The position numbers were made by a program, and so were the translations under genes. A stretch of DNA of 23,213 bases from a virus: positions 1 through 23,213 of the IMG/VR virus record IMGVR_UViG_3300044673_000232. The stretch is one strand, 5' to 3'. Shown here one piece after another: positions 4,985 to 10,600 of the stretch (the stretch's first letter is position 1; each line of letters begins with the position of its first letter). A model generated the notes under the pieces. It did no database searches. It saw only the letters and a program-made list of their open reading frames with translations, and had not been told where the DNA came from.

Positions 4985-6019
4985 ATGAGTGATCTTGCCG
5001 TGGTCCAAGTACCAGCGGAAAGAACCGTAACGGAGATCGTCGCACATATCGCCAAAATCCAGGACGTGATGGAGAAAGTCCTTAAGGAAGGCGAGCACTA
5101 TGGGCCGAGCTTCCCGGGGGATAAGAAGAAAAACCTCCTGAAACCAGGCATCGATAAGCTGGCCTTTACTTTCCGGCTCGTCCCCGAGTACGACGTTCAG
5201 ACCATCGAAATGGCGAATGGGCATCGGGAATACCGGGTAACGACCCGATACAGGTCCCTATCTTCTGGCCTCATCGCCGGAGAAGGGCTGGGATCGTGCA
5301 GCACCATGGAAGGGAAATACCGTTGGAGAAACTCCGCCCGAAAATGCCCTATTTGCGGAAAAGAAGCGATCATCAAGGGCAAAGAGGAGTACGGCGGCGG
5401 CTGGGTATGCTTCAAAAAAAAGGATGGATGCGGCGCGAACTTCCAGGATGGTGACGTGACCATAGAAAAGCAGGAATCCGAGAAGGTCGAGAACGGCGAC
5501 ATCGCGGACACCTACAACACCGTCCTCAAGATCGCCAAGAAACGCTCGAGCGCAGACGCGATCATCACCGCTTTGGCCGTATCGGACATTTTCTCCCAGG
5601 ACGCCGACGACTTGGAACCCGGGGACGCACAGCATGGAGAGCAGGCCGGAGGAGCCGCCCCGAAGACAACGACAGCGCCCAAGAAATCCGCAGGGCCCGC
5701 GCAGAACCCCTTCGAGAAACGCATGACCGAAGCGAAGGCTAAAACCATCGAGATCGTGACGACATGCCTCCCGGACAAGACGCCTCTCTTCACGTCCGAA
5801 GAAAAAGAAATCGCCGCGAAAAAGCTCAAGAGTACCGAGCAAAAAGACGGGATCATCCTGTTCGACGAGAAAAACGCTTCCTACCTGGAATCGATCCAGC
5901 AAGAGTACGCCAAAAAACTTGCGGAACGGCTAGATCCGGAAGAAAAAGAAGAAGAGCAGCCGGAAGGTCAGGCTGGAGCAAAGACCTTTGACGAACCTAT
6001 CCCCGACGACATTTTCTAA
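4985..6019 (+). CDS. Phage recombination-associated protein with zinc ribbon
   Basis: This is a 344-residue protein. The segment GEHYGPSFPGDKKKNLLKPG (36-55), then KLAFTFRLVPEY, RYRSLSSG and, later, ADTYNTVLKIAKKRSSADAI with SDIFSQDADDL (about 174-210), is typical of a widespread phage family encoded next to RecB-like exonucleases and suspected to act in single-strand annealing. Between the halves there is a zinc-ribbon insert: C121-C124 and C142/C149. The C-terminal 130 residues are acidic and low-complexity, as in single-strand-binding partners. The ATG at 4985 follows AAGGGG by 6 bases; the longer frame from 4913 would start beside the hairpin without a good site. The exact biochemical role is inferred. 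Confidence 0.7.
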   Translation: MSDLAVVQVPAERTVTEIVAHIAKIQDVMEKVLKEGEHYGPSFPGDKKKNLLKPGIDKLAFTFRLVPEYDVQTIEMANGHREYRVTTRYRSLSSGLIAGEGLGSCSTMEGKYRWRNSARKCPICGKEAIIKGKEEYGGGWVCFKKKDGCGANFQDGDVTIEKQESEKVENGDIADTYNTVLKIAKKRSSADAIITALAVSDIFSQDADDLEPGDAQHGEQAGGAAPKTTTAPKKSAGPAQNPFEKRMTEAKAKTIEIVTTCLPDKTPLFTSEEKEIAAKKLKSTEQKDGIILFDEKNASYLESIQQEYAKKLAERLDPEEKEEEQPEGQAGAKTFDEPIPDDIF

Positions 6020-6030
6020 GGAGAAAACCC

Positions 6031-6696
6031 ATGGCAGTAATTGACAAGACCCTGGCTTCCAAGAGCCGACAGCATACCGTGTACAAGACCGCAGACGGGA
6101 CCCGGGTCCCGGGCGTAACAACCGTCCTCGGAGTCCTCGCCAAGCCCGCCCTCATCGCATGGGCTAACCGCATGGGCCTCCAGGGCATCGACACGACCAA
6201 GTACGTCGACGCCGCCGCCAAGGCCGGAACGGCCGCGCACGAAATGATCCAATGCCACCTCACGGGCATGCCCTTCGACTCCACGCAGTACCCCCAGGAC
6301 CTCCTCGACCTGGCCGTGAACGGCTTCATCAAGTACCTGGATTGGGAGAAGGGCCACAAGATCGAGGACGTGCATTCGGAAATGGGACTCGTTTCCGAGA
6401 GCTGGAAGTACGGCGGGACCATCGATATGTACTGCAAGCTGGACGGGGTCCCTACCCTCGTCGACTTCAAGACCAATTCCAGCGGTATCTACGGGGAAAT
6501 GATGCACCAGGTAGCCGGCGGATATCGGCAACTTCTCGGAGAAAACGGCTACCTCGTCCATCAGGTCCTCATCATCCGCCTCGGGAAGAGCGACAACATG
6601 GACCTCGAGGCCAGGATGATCGGAGACTGGGATCTCCACTGGGACATTTTCCGCGAGTGCCTCCACCTCTACAACCTCTTGAAAAAGGTGGCCTAG
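6031..6696 (+). CDS. PD-(D/E)XK exonuclease, RecB-like
   Basis: This is a 221-residue nuclease. The motifs are GTAAHEM (66-72), GGTIDMY (128-134), LVDFKTN (143-149) and HQVAGGY (159-165). They supply the catalytic Asp132, Asp145 and Lys147 and the downstream Gln of the PDDEXK_1/RecB-like fold. Such phage enzymes degrade one DNA strand from ends and hand the other strand to an annealing protein, encoded here directly upstream. AAGGAG lies before the ATG. All catalytic positions are present, so it looks active. The length is normal for this compact class. Confidence 0.85.
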   Translation: MAVIDKTLASKSRQHTVYKTADGTRVPGVTTVLGVLAKPALIAWANRMGLQGIDTTKYVDAAAKAGTAAHEMIQCHLTGMPFDSTQYPQDLLDLAVNGFIKYLDWEKGHKIEDVHSEMGLVSESWKYGGTIDMYCKLDGVPTLVDFKTNSSGIYGEMMHQVAGGYRQLLGENGYLVHQVLIIRLGKSDNMDLEARMIGDWDLHWDIFRECLHLYNLLKKVA

Positions 6697-6700
6697 TCCC

Positions 6701-7129
6701 ATGGTCGAAATCTTGAGGGCGCAGCGGATCAAGACCGGATCCCACCTTCTGGTGACGTTCCAGGTCGACGGCTACTACCGGCCCTTCCTGGCGAAGCTCT
6801 TCCGGGCAGGATCGCAGAAGACGGACGACCGCTACACCCTCAAGATCGACCTTCCCCGCCGGCCGCGCACGACTGGAGAGGGAAGCCAAAGCCATCATAT
6901 CAACGGCCACGTCCAGCAGATCGCCATGGAAACCGGCGCGAGCTTCCAGGCCGTCAAGGAATACGCCAAGGCCGAAGCCGTCTCGGAAGGCTGGGGATTC
7001 ACCACCCTCCCGAACGGCGACGTCCTGGCCAATTCAGAATCTACCGCGACCGTCGAGCAGGCATCGGTCCTCATCGAGGTACTGCATCGACTGGCCGCAG
7101 AATGGAGCATCCATCTTGTTGAAGAGTAG
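6701..7129 (+). CDS. NinB-like recombination protein
   Basis: This is a 142-residue protein. The second half (GSQSHHINGHVQQIAMETG, then VKEYAKAEAV, then EQASVLIEVLHRLAAEW) follows the pattern of the NinB/YqaK-type phage proteins, which bind DNA and help RecFOR-like strand exchange. The first half is beta-rich. It starts 4 bases after the exonuclease stop with AAGGTGG upstream, and ends overlapping the HNH gene by 14 bases. The NinB link is by pattern only and is moderately sure. Confidence 0.6.
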   Translation: MVEILRAQRIKTGSHLLVTFQVDGYYRPFLAKLFRAGSQKTDDRYTLKIDLPRRPRTTGEGSQSHHINGHVQQIAMETGASFQAVKEYAKAEAVSEGWGFTTLPNGDVLANSESTATVEQASVLIEVLHRLAAEWSIHLVEE

Positions 7130-7412
7130 AAGCAAAGAGGCCAGCGACTACGCCCAGGAGCATCCCTGGTGTGAGGCATGCGGCCAACACGCATCAAGCG
7201 AGGTCCACCATATCGCCCGCCGTTCCCTTCCGGGGACCGAGGACGAGGAGAACTTCCTGGCCCTCTGCCTCTGGTGCCATAAGCGATACCACGACCACGG
7301 CTGGCAGACATTCGTCAAAGACTTCCCGCACATCGAGCCCAAGATTCAGCAGGCACGAGCCGCGCACGGGCTTAAGGGATCCTCAACGAAATTATGGAGG
7401 TACGAACCATGA
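7116..7412 (+). CDS. HNH endonuclease
   Basis: This is a 98-residue protein with a complete HNH zinc-finger nuclease core: C19-C22 and C51-C54 as metal knuckles, EVHHI (29-33), the Asn in DEENFLALC (N46), and CHKRYH (54-59). It is a small DNA-nicking or cutting enzyme, here in the recombination block. The start is TTG at 7116 with GGAG 8 bases before it, overlapping the NinB-like gene. HNH enzymes beside terminase often serve packaging; this one is four kilobases away, so a replication or recombination role is more likely. Confidence 0.85.
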   Translation: MLKSRSKEASDYAQEHPWCEACGQHASSEVHHIARRSLPGTEDEENFLALCLWCHKRYHDHGWQTFVKDFPHIEPKIQQARAAHGLKGSSTKLWRYEP

Positions 7413-7516
7413 GGGGAATCATCTACAGGCTAGGCGTCCGCGTGAAGGAATTCGGCGAGCAGCGCCGGGTCATCGTGCTCATCCTCCTCGGGCTCTGGAT
7501 AAGGGATAGGGTATAG
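7409..7516 (+). CDS. Tiny membrane-type protein
   Basis: A 35-residue frame starts at an ATG that overlaps the HNH stop (ATGA) and has GGAGG (7396-7400) 8 bases upstream. The product has a basic N-terminal half (GVRVKEFGEQRR) followed by a hydrophobic stretch VIVLILLGLWI and a charged end (RDRV). It could sit in or on the membrane. It ends 3 bases before the replication gene. Confidence 0.6.
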   Translation: MRGIIYRLGVRVKEFGEQRRVIVLILLGLWIRDRV

Positions 7517-7519
7517 AAA

Positions 7520-8503
7520 ATGGCCCGCATTCGGCACATCAAGCCCGAGACCTACTTCGACGAAGACCTCGCCGCTTGCAGCTTCCCGGCCAGGTACATT
7601 TTCCCCGGCCTCTGGTGCCTGGCCGACTGCAAAGGACGCCTCGAGGACCGTCCGGCATGGATCCGAGCCCAGCTTTTACCCTACGACCAGGGGATCAACA
7701 TGGACGAGCTCCTCCAAGAGCTCACCAAGGGCGGATTCATCACGCGCTACACGGCCGACATCGACGGCGAGCCCGTGGCCTTAATCCAGGTGAACGCCTT
7801 TTCTAGGCATCAAGTCCTTTCTGGAAAAGAAGCTCACGAGGATTCCCGCTACCCTGCCCCAGAGAAGATTTCACGCGGGGAAGTGATGGTGAAGCGACGG
7901 GGAAGTGATGGTGAAGTGATAGAGCACGACCGGGAAGCGAAAGGGAACGAGGGAGGGAGGGAAGGGAAGGGAAGGGAAAGGGAGGGAATACAAGAGCCGG
8001 CCGCGGAAAGTCCGCAGCCGGTTACGCAGGACCTCGAGCTCGAATCGACTCCACCGGAAGACACCCTCGAGGATGTTCTCTGGGAGACCTTCGCCGGATT
8101 CAACCACGGACCGAACGGCAAGCCGCAGTACGCGAGCTTCCCGAAGGAGCGCGAGGGGAACAAGCGTCTGGCCAAGCTGATCCGACGGTTCGCGCCGCCG
8201 GGCGAGGAAAAACCATTCGCCAAGGAATTTCTCCGGACGTTCTGGCGGCTCAAGTCCTCGACGGACCGATTCTGGCGATCCCAGCCCATGACCCCGTCGG
8301 CACTCTCCGCGGCCGGGACCTTCGAGCGGATCCTCGAAGAGCTCAAGCGGCGCCCTACCCCCGAGGACCTGTCCGGGGACTGGCTGGCCGAACTGGCCCA
8401 AGATCAAGCGCAAAACGGGCCGGACGCGAAATTACCCCAGGACGACCTAGCGCGTTCAGCCTTACCCCTGGTTAACCGGTTGTCCAGCGAGGTTATGGCA
8501 TGA
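7520..8503 (+). CDS. Replication-organiser-like protein
   Basis: This is a 327-residue protein. MARIRHIKPETYFDEDLAAC, LWCLADCKGRLEDRPAWIRA and INMDELLQELTKGGFITRY form the winged-helix N-terminus typical of phage replication initiators (DnaD/lambda O-like class). These bind the phage origin and recruit a helicase loader. A low-complexity charged linker (about 118-160, rich in Gly/Glu/Arg) separates it from a C-terminal domain with FPKEREGNKRLAKLI and LRTFWRLKSS. The linker is encoded by direct repeats and a GGG-rich tract, suggesting that the origin lies inside the gene, as in lambda O. The ATG at 7520 follows the tiny gene by 3 bases. Confidence 0.7.
   Translation: MARIRHIKPETYFDEDLAACSFPARYIFPGLWCLADCKGRLEDRPAWIRAQLLPYDQGINMDELLQELTKGGFITRYTADIDGEPVALIQVNAFSRHQVLSGKEAHEDSRYPAPEKISRGEVMVKRRGSDGEVIEHDREAKGNEGGREGKGREREGIQEPAAESPQPVTQDLELESTPPEDTLEDVLWETFAGFNHGPNGKPQYASFPKEREGNKRLAKLIRRFAPPGEEKPFAKEFLRTFWRLKSSTDRFWRSQPMTPSALSAAGTFERILEELKRRPTPEDLSGDWLAELAQDQAQNGPDAKLPQDDLARSALPLVNRLSSEVMA
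7877..7988 (+). other. Candidate phage replication origin inside the initiator gene
   Basis: GGGGAAGTGATGGTGAAG occurs twice (7877-7894, 7899-7916), 22 bases apart, and GAAGTGAT a third time at 7913-7920. A purine-rich stretch follows, with 40 uninterrupted purines at 7949-7988 carrying eight GGG runs. Iterons plus an easily distorted tract inside an initiator gene is the lambda ori design. Origin activity is inferred. Confidence 0.5.
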
Positions 8504-8871
8504 CTCCGGCGGCATTCGTGGCCGAGATCCAAGGCTATTACGGGGTCCCCTATCCTGACGGCCAGAAAAAGGCGATGGCGGCATACCTCCAGACCGTACC
8601 GGAGGACGAGCTTGGCTACATCGTGGCGCAGCTCTTCAAGACCTACACGACGGCCTACAGCAAGGCGCCTGCCCCGCCGGACATCGCCGTCATCGAAAGG
8701 GCGCGCGAGGCCATCCAGGATGAAATGCGGGCGATACGGTCCAAGAGTATGGCAGTCGCCCTCCTGGAGGACAACGAGGAATACGCGACACCGGAACAGG
8801 TTGCCGCCGTGATGAGGGAGATCGGAGAACTAGCGAAAGCGCGGAGATTCCGCGAAAGGAATGAGTCATGA
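8500..8871 (+). CDS. Hypothetical protein in helicase-loader position
   Basis: This is a 123-residue, mostly helical protein: MTPAAFVAEIQGYYGVPYPD at the start, then TVPEDELGYIVAQLFKTYTT and APAPPDIAVIERAREAIQDE. It has no Walker motifs, so it is not an AAA+ DnaC-type loader. Coupling to the initiator gene (ATGA at 8500) and this position match that of lambda P-like or other non-ATPase loaders and adaptors. The same layout, a helical protein with an ALP/APAPPD-like hinge, is common behind phage replication organisers. The role is inferred from the neighbour only. Confidence 0.55.
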   Translation: MTPAAFVAEIQGYYGVPYPDGQKKAMAAYLQTVPEDELGYIVAQLFKTYTTAYSKAPAPPDIAVIERAREAIQDEMRAIRSKSMAVALLEDNEEYATPEQVAAVMREIGELAKARRFRERNES

Positions 8872-9023
8872 AACTATCACGCCTACTCGACGCGCTGATC
8901 CTAGCCATCGTCGGCACGGCGGCGCTGCTCCAGCTCGCTGGGCACGTCGTGACGTGCGTGGCGCGCAAGGTTGTCACACGGCTGTATAAGTCTGCTGGGT
9001 TAAGCTTACGCTGTCGCGCGTAA
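8868..9023 (+). CDS. Small membrane protein ending at an integron-like site
   Basis: A 51-residue frame starts at an ATG overlapping the upstream stop (ATGA), with AAAGGA 7 bases before. Residues 9-29 (ALILAIVGTAALLQLAGHVV) form one membrane helix, followed by a basic tail. The last codons and the TAA (9021-9023) lie within the 7-pair hairpin of the first integron-like site. The present C-terminus may have been created by recombination there. Function unknown. Confidence 0.6.
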   Translation: MKLSRLLDALILAIVGTAALLQLAGHVVTCVARKVVTRLYKSAGLSLRCRA

Positions 9024-9037
9024 GCGGGATGTTAGAT
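9004..9037 (+). other. Left integron-like half-site (L arms plus GTTAGAT)
   Basis: A 7-pair hairpin GCTTACG (9004-9010) / CGTAAGC (9019-9025) stands 5 bases before GTTAGAT (9031-9037), a perfect GTTRRRY core. No matching RYYYAAC box precedes the hairpin, so it is an incomplete attC or a secondary/attI-like target. It marks the left edge of the two-cassette insertion. Confidence 0.55.
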
Positions 9038-9047
9038 GGATTCTTAG

Positions 9048-9067
9048 CCGTAAAACAAGTTTTACGG
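9048..9067. repeat. Near-perfect palindrome in the cassette leader
   Basis: CCGTAAAAC-AA-GTTTTACGG has 9-base arms and a 2-base centre. It lies between the recombination point and the cassette gene. It could be an operator or a cruciform/hairpin; no T-run follows. Confidence 0.6.
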
Positions 9068-9113
9068 ACACGAACTAAATCGCGGCCTGAGCGTATCAGG
9101 CAAAGGAGTTTTT

Positions 9114-9356
9114 ATGCACTACCGAAATGGTCGGGAAGCACAGAACGGCGACAAGATCGTCAAATTGGAAGGCGGGAAAATCGTATCGTTCGGCGTTCTG
9201 CATAGCGCAGTTCCCGGCAACGATTATTGCAATGGAAACATTGCGGTAATTCAGGCACCGAACGACATGGCCTGCATGGTGGATTGTCTGCACGTTGACG
9301 ATCTTGTCGCAATCCTCGCCGAAAAAGGTCTGGATAAACGACCGGCTGGAAAGTAG
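9114..9356 (+). CDS. Cassette 1 protein, small conserved hypothetical
   Basis: This is an 80-residue soluble protein beginning MHYRNGREAQNGDKIVKLEG. This opening (MHYxNGREAxxGD) resembles a family of short beta-rich proteins seen in phages and mobile elements. The middle has the conserved-looking NDYCNGNIAVIQ and the end CLHVDDLVAILAEKGLDKRP. AAAGGAG precedes the ATG by 6 bases. It is the only gene of cassette 1 and ends 11 bases before its attC. Function unknown. Confidence 0.75.
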   Translation: MHYRNGREAQNGDKIVKLEGGKIVSFGVLHSAVPGNDYCNGNIAVIQAPNDMACMVDCLHVDDLVAILAEKGLDKRPAGK

Positions 9357-9367
9357 CAGGCCGCGAC

Positions 9368-9425
9368 ATCTAACAACGAGTTCGACCTGACAATCAGTAG
9401 ATTGCAGGTCAACTCAATGTTCGGC
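9368..9425 (+). other. attC-like recombination site 1 (58 bases)
   Basis: The order is as follows: left box R'' ATCTAAC (9368-9374, RYYYAAC); spacer AAC; left arm GAGTT-c-GACCTG (9378-9389) with an extrahelical C at 9383; an apical hairpin CAATC-AGTA-GATTG (9391-9404); right arm CAGGTCAACTC (9405-9415); spacer AAT; right box GTTCGGC (9419-9425). The box at the right departs from GTTRRRY at one position. The right box belongs to the next cassette, so it pairs only partly with the left one, as expected in an array. Length, layout and the unpaired base on the left arm are those of integron attC sites that recombine as folded single strands. Confidence 0.8.
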
Positions 9426-9698
9426 GGACGCCAAAGCGTCATAATAAGTTATGCCGACAGGCGCAAACATTCGGCAAAGGAGTTTAACAATGCAATGTTA
9501 CGAATGTCGGCATTACAAAAAAGACACTGAGTATAGCGGTCTTGGGTCTTGTTCGAGTGATGAAGTTTCCGGTCGGCTTGTATTCGGAAATGCCGACTAC
9601 TTTTGATAGCGGATGACTTCGGCTGTCGCTTTGCCGAAGGCACCGAACAAGCTAATCAACCTGACTCGGGCGAATAGCCCTCGCAGGTTATCAGCATG
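9420..9698 (+). mobile_element. Integron-type gene cassette 2
   Basis: The 279-base unit runs from the T after G9419 to G9698. It holds a 38-residue gene (9490-9606), a small hairpin CTTCGGC/GCCGAAG (9617-9639), and an attC. Its own right box ACCGAAC (9642-9648) complements its left end GTTCGGC at 6 of 7 positions. This is independent support for the cassette reading. Confidence 0.7.
9490..9606 (+). CDS. Cassette 2 protein, very small cysteine-rich
   Basis: The frame encodes 38 residues. It begins MQCYECRHYKKDTEYSGLGS and has C3, C6 and a later CSS motif. C-x2-C-x-HY...G-x-C is the outline of tiny zinc-binding proteins seen in phages. AAGGAG lies 7 bases before the ATG (9477-9482), so translation is well supported in spite of the length. 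It is the only gene of cassette 2. Confidence 0.6.
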   Translation: MQCYECRHYKKDTEYSGLGSCSSDEVSGRLVFGNADYF

Positions 9699-9704
9699 TT
9701 AGAC
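9642..9704 (+). other. attC-like recombination site 2 (63 bases)
   Basis: The layout is the same as the first site: left box ACCGAAC (9642-9648); spacer AA; left arm GCTAAT-c-AACCTG (9651-9663) with an extrahelical C at 9657; apical hairpin GGGC-GAATA-GCCC (9668-9680); right arm CAGGTTATCAGC (9684-9695); spacer AT; right box GTTAGAC (9698-9704), a perfect GTTRRRY. The stem sequences differ entirely from the first site while the structure is kept. That is the signature of attC sites as opposed to ordinary repeats. Confidence 0.8.
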
Positions 9705-9738
9705 CGATACAGACGCCCAACGCGGAGGAGGGGAGAGG

Positions 9739-9966
9739 ATGGAATATGTAATATTCGACATGGATTTCCTTGAAATACCTTTCCAGGATTATCCGGTAGA
9801 CAATCTCGTAGTGTGCCATGATCCGCAAAAAAGATTAGGGACGGTAACTTGGGCGGTTGTAAAAGTCTATAGTCCGGGTTCACCTCCGGACGCACTTGGT
9901 TTGTTTTGGGAAAAAGAAAATGCTGTACGCTTTGCCGAAACATTCAAACAGGAGGCCCCCAAATGA
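9739..9966 (+). CDS. Hypothetical accessory protein
   Basis: This is a 75-residue protein beginning MEYVIFDMDFLEIPFQDYPV and ending in an amphipathic helix (WEKENAVRFAETFKQEAPK). The end resembles small phage proteins in which an aromatic-rich beta part precedes a helix with an A-x-x-F-A pattern. A GGAGGAGGGGAGAGG stretch gives a strong ribosome-binding site. It is the first gene after the cassette array and overlaps the next by 4 bases (ATGA at 9963). No downstream attC with a GTCTAAC box follows, so it is probably resident phage DNA and not a third cassette. Confidence 0.65.
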   Translation: MEYVIFDMDFLEIPFQDYPVDNLVVCHDPQKRLGTVTWAVVKVYSPGSPPDALGLFWEKENAVRFAETFKQEAPK

Positions 9967-10058
9967 GCGAGTGTGTCGGCTGCCCTGGCGGTGGGATAGA
10001 CTGCGCGGATAACTGCTTCAAAAAAACCCAGGAGGCCACAAAACGGGCGGAAAAATGA
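9963..10058 (+). CDS. Tiny cysteine-rich protein
   Basis: The 31-residue frame has four Cys in MSECVGCPGGGIDCADNCF, spaced C-x2-C ... C-x3-C like a small metal site, then a Lys-rich tail. GGAGG precedes it within the upstream gene, and both ends overlap their neighbours by four bases (ATGA). Coupling at both sides supports translation. Confidence 0.55.
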   Translation: MSECVGCPGGGIDCADNCFKKTQEATKRAEK

Positions 10059-10402
10059 GCGGAAAACGATTTGGCGAATGGAGCATATCCGACGCTCTGC
10101 GTGAATGCGGTTTAATCGATCCACTCCCAGGAACGGCGCAGTATTGCGTGAAGCAAGAGCTAGACCGCCGCGCCGACACCGCGCAAGCCGACGATGCCGA
10201 GACGGTGCGGGCGCTGGAGGATGCTGCAAGAGAAATCAACAATCTTTTACAGCCGAATTACAAAACTTATTATGGCGAAGATAACGGACAGCGGGTTACT
10301 CTCGATTTAGACGGCGATGTTTTCGGCATAGCGTTGACTAATCTTGATGACGCCCTCTCCGTCCTGTCCCGCCTGTCCGCCGGGAAGGGGGAGCCGAAAT
10401 GA
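10055..10402 (+). CDS. Hypothetical accessory protein
   Basis: This is a 115-residue acidic protein. The middle is helical (ELDRRADTAQADDAETVRAL, then EDAAREINNLL) and the end is mixed (VTLDLDGDVFGIALTNLDDA). The ATG overlaps the upstream stop and the C-terminus overlaps the next gene (ATGA at 10399). No family recognised. It belongs to a tight block of small accessory genes, 9739-11101, that is less GC-rich than the virion genes. Confidence 0.65.
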   Translation: MSGKRFGEWSISDALRECGLIDPLPGTAQYCVKQELDRRADTAQADDAETVRALEDAAREINNLLQPNYKTYYGEDNGQRVTLDLDGDVFGIALTNLDDALSVLSRLSAGKGEPK

Positions 10403-10596
10403 AAACCCGTCATAGTTTCAACGATAAGAACGGCATGCATTGGACAGCTTGCTCTGAATGTAATCGGGGCGGGAATGGAATGGACAAGGATAAATGTTCT
10501 TGTGGTTGGCAAGTGAAACGCTTTAACGGGCAAGGGTGCTATATCGGAACCGAGATGAATTACACGCCGCCCATTACCCCATCGGGGAAGGAGTAA
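10399..10596 (+). CDS. Small Cys-rich, probable zinc-binding protein
   Basis: This is a 65-residue protein. MHWTACSECNRGG has a C-x2-C pair, and DKCSCGW a C-x-C pair. Together they make a likely four-Cys zinc site, with another Cys near the end (GCYIG). It is coupled to the upstream gene by a 4-base overlap. Such small zinc proteins often bind host factors; none can be named here. Confidence 0.6.
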   Translation: MKTRHSFNDKNGMHWTACSECNRGGNGMDKDKCSCGWQVKRFNGQGCYIGTEMNYTPPITPSGKE

Positions 10597-10600
10597 ATAA

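Larger units (their letters stand above)
9032..9419 (+). mobile_element. Integron-type gene cassette 1
   Basis: The 388-base unit begins after the G of GTTAGAT (9031) and ends with the G of the next core (9419). It carries one gene (9114-9356) and then an attC. The cassette's own right box ATCTAAC (9368-9374) is the exact reverse complement of its left end GTTAGAT, extending to 8 bases. This is what an excised cassette circle requires. The gene points the same way as the site, as usual for cassettes. The DNA is visibly richer in A and T than the phage genes on either side. Confidence 0.75.

Noticed and set aside
7877-7920. CRISPR-like or minisatellite repeat
   Set aside because: There are only two full copies with a 4-base interval, in frame within a replication gene; origin iterons are the simpler reading.
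9360-9710. Ordinary Rho-independent terminators between small genes
   Set aside because: The stems lack T-runs, contain a conserved unpaired base on the left arm, and are bounded by complementary AAC/GTT boxes. These features are explained by attC sites, not terminators.
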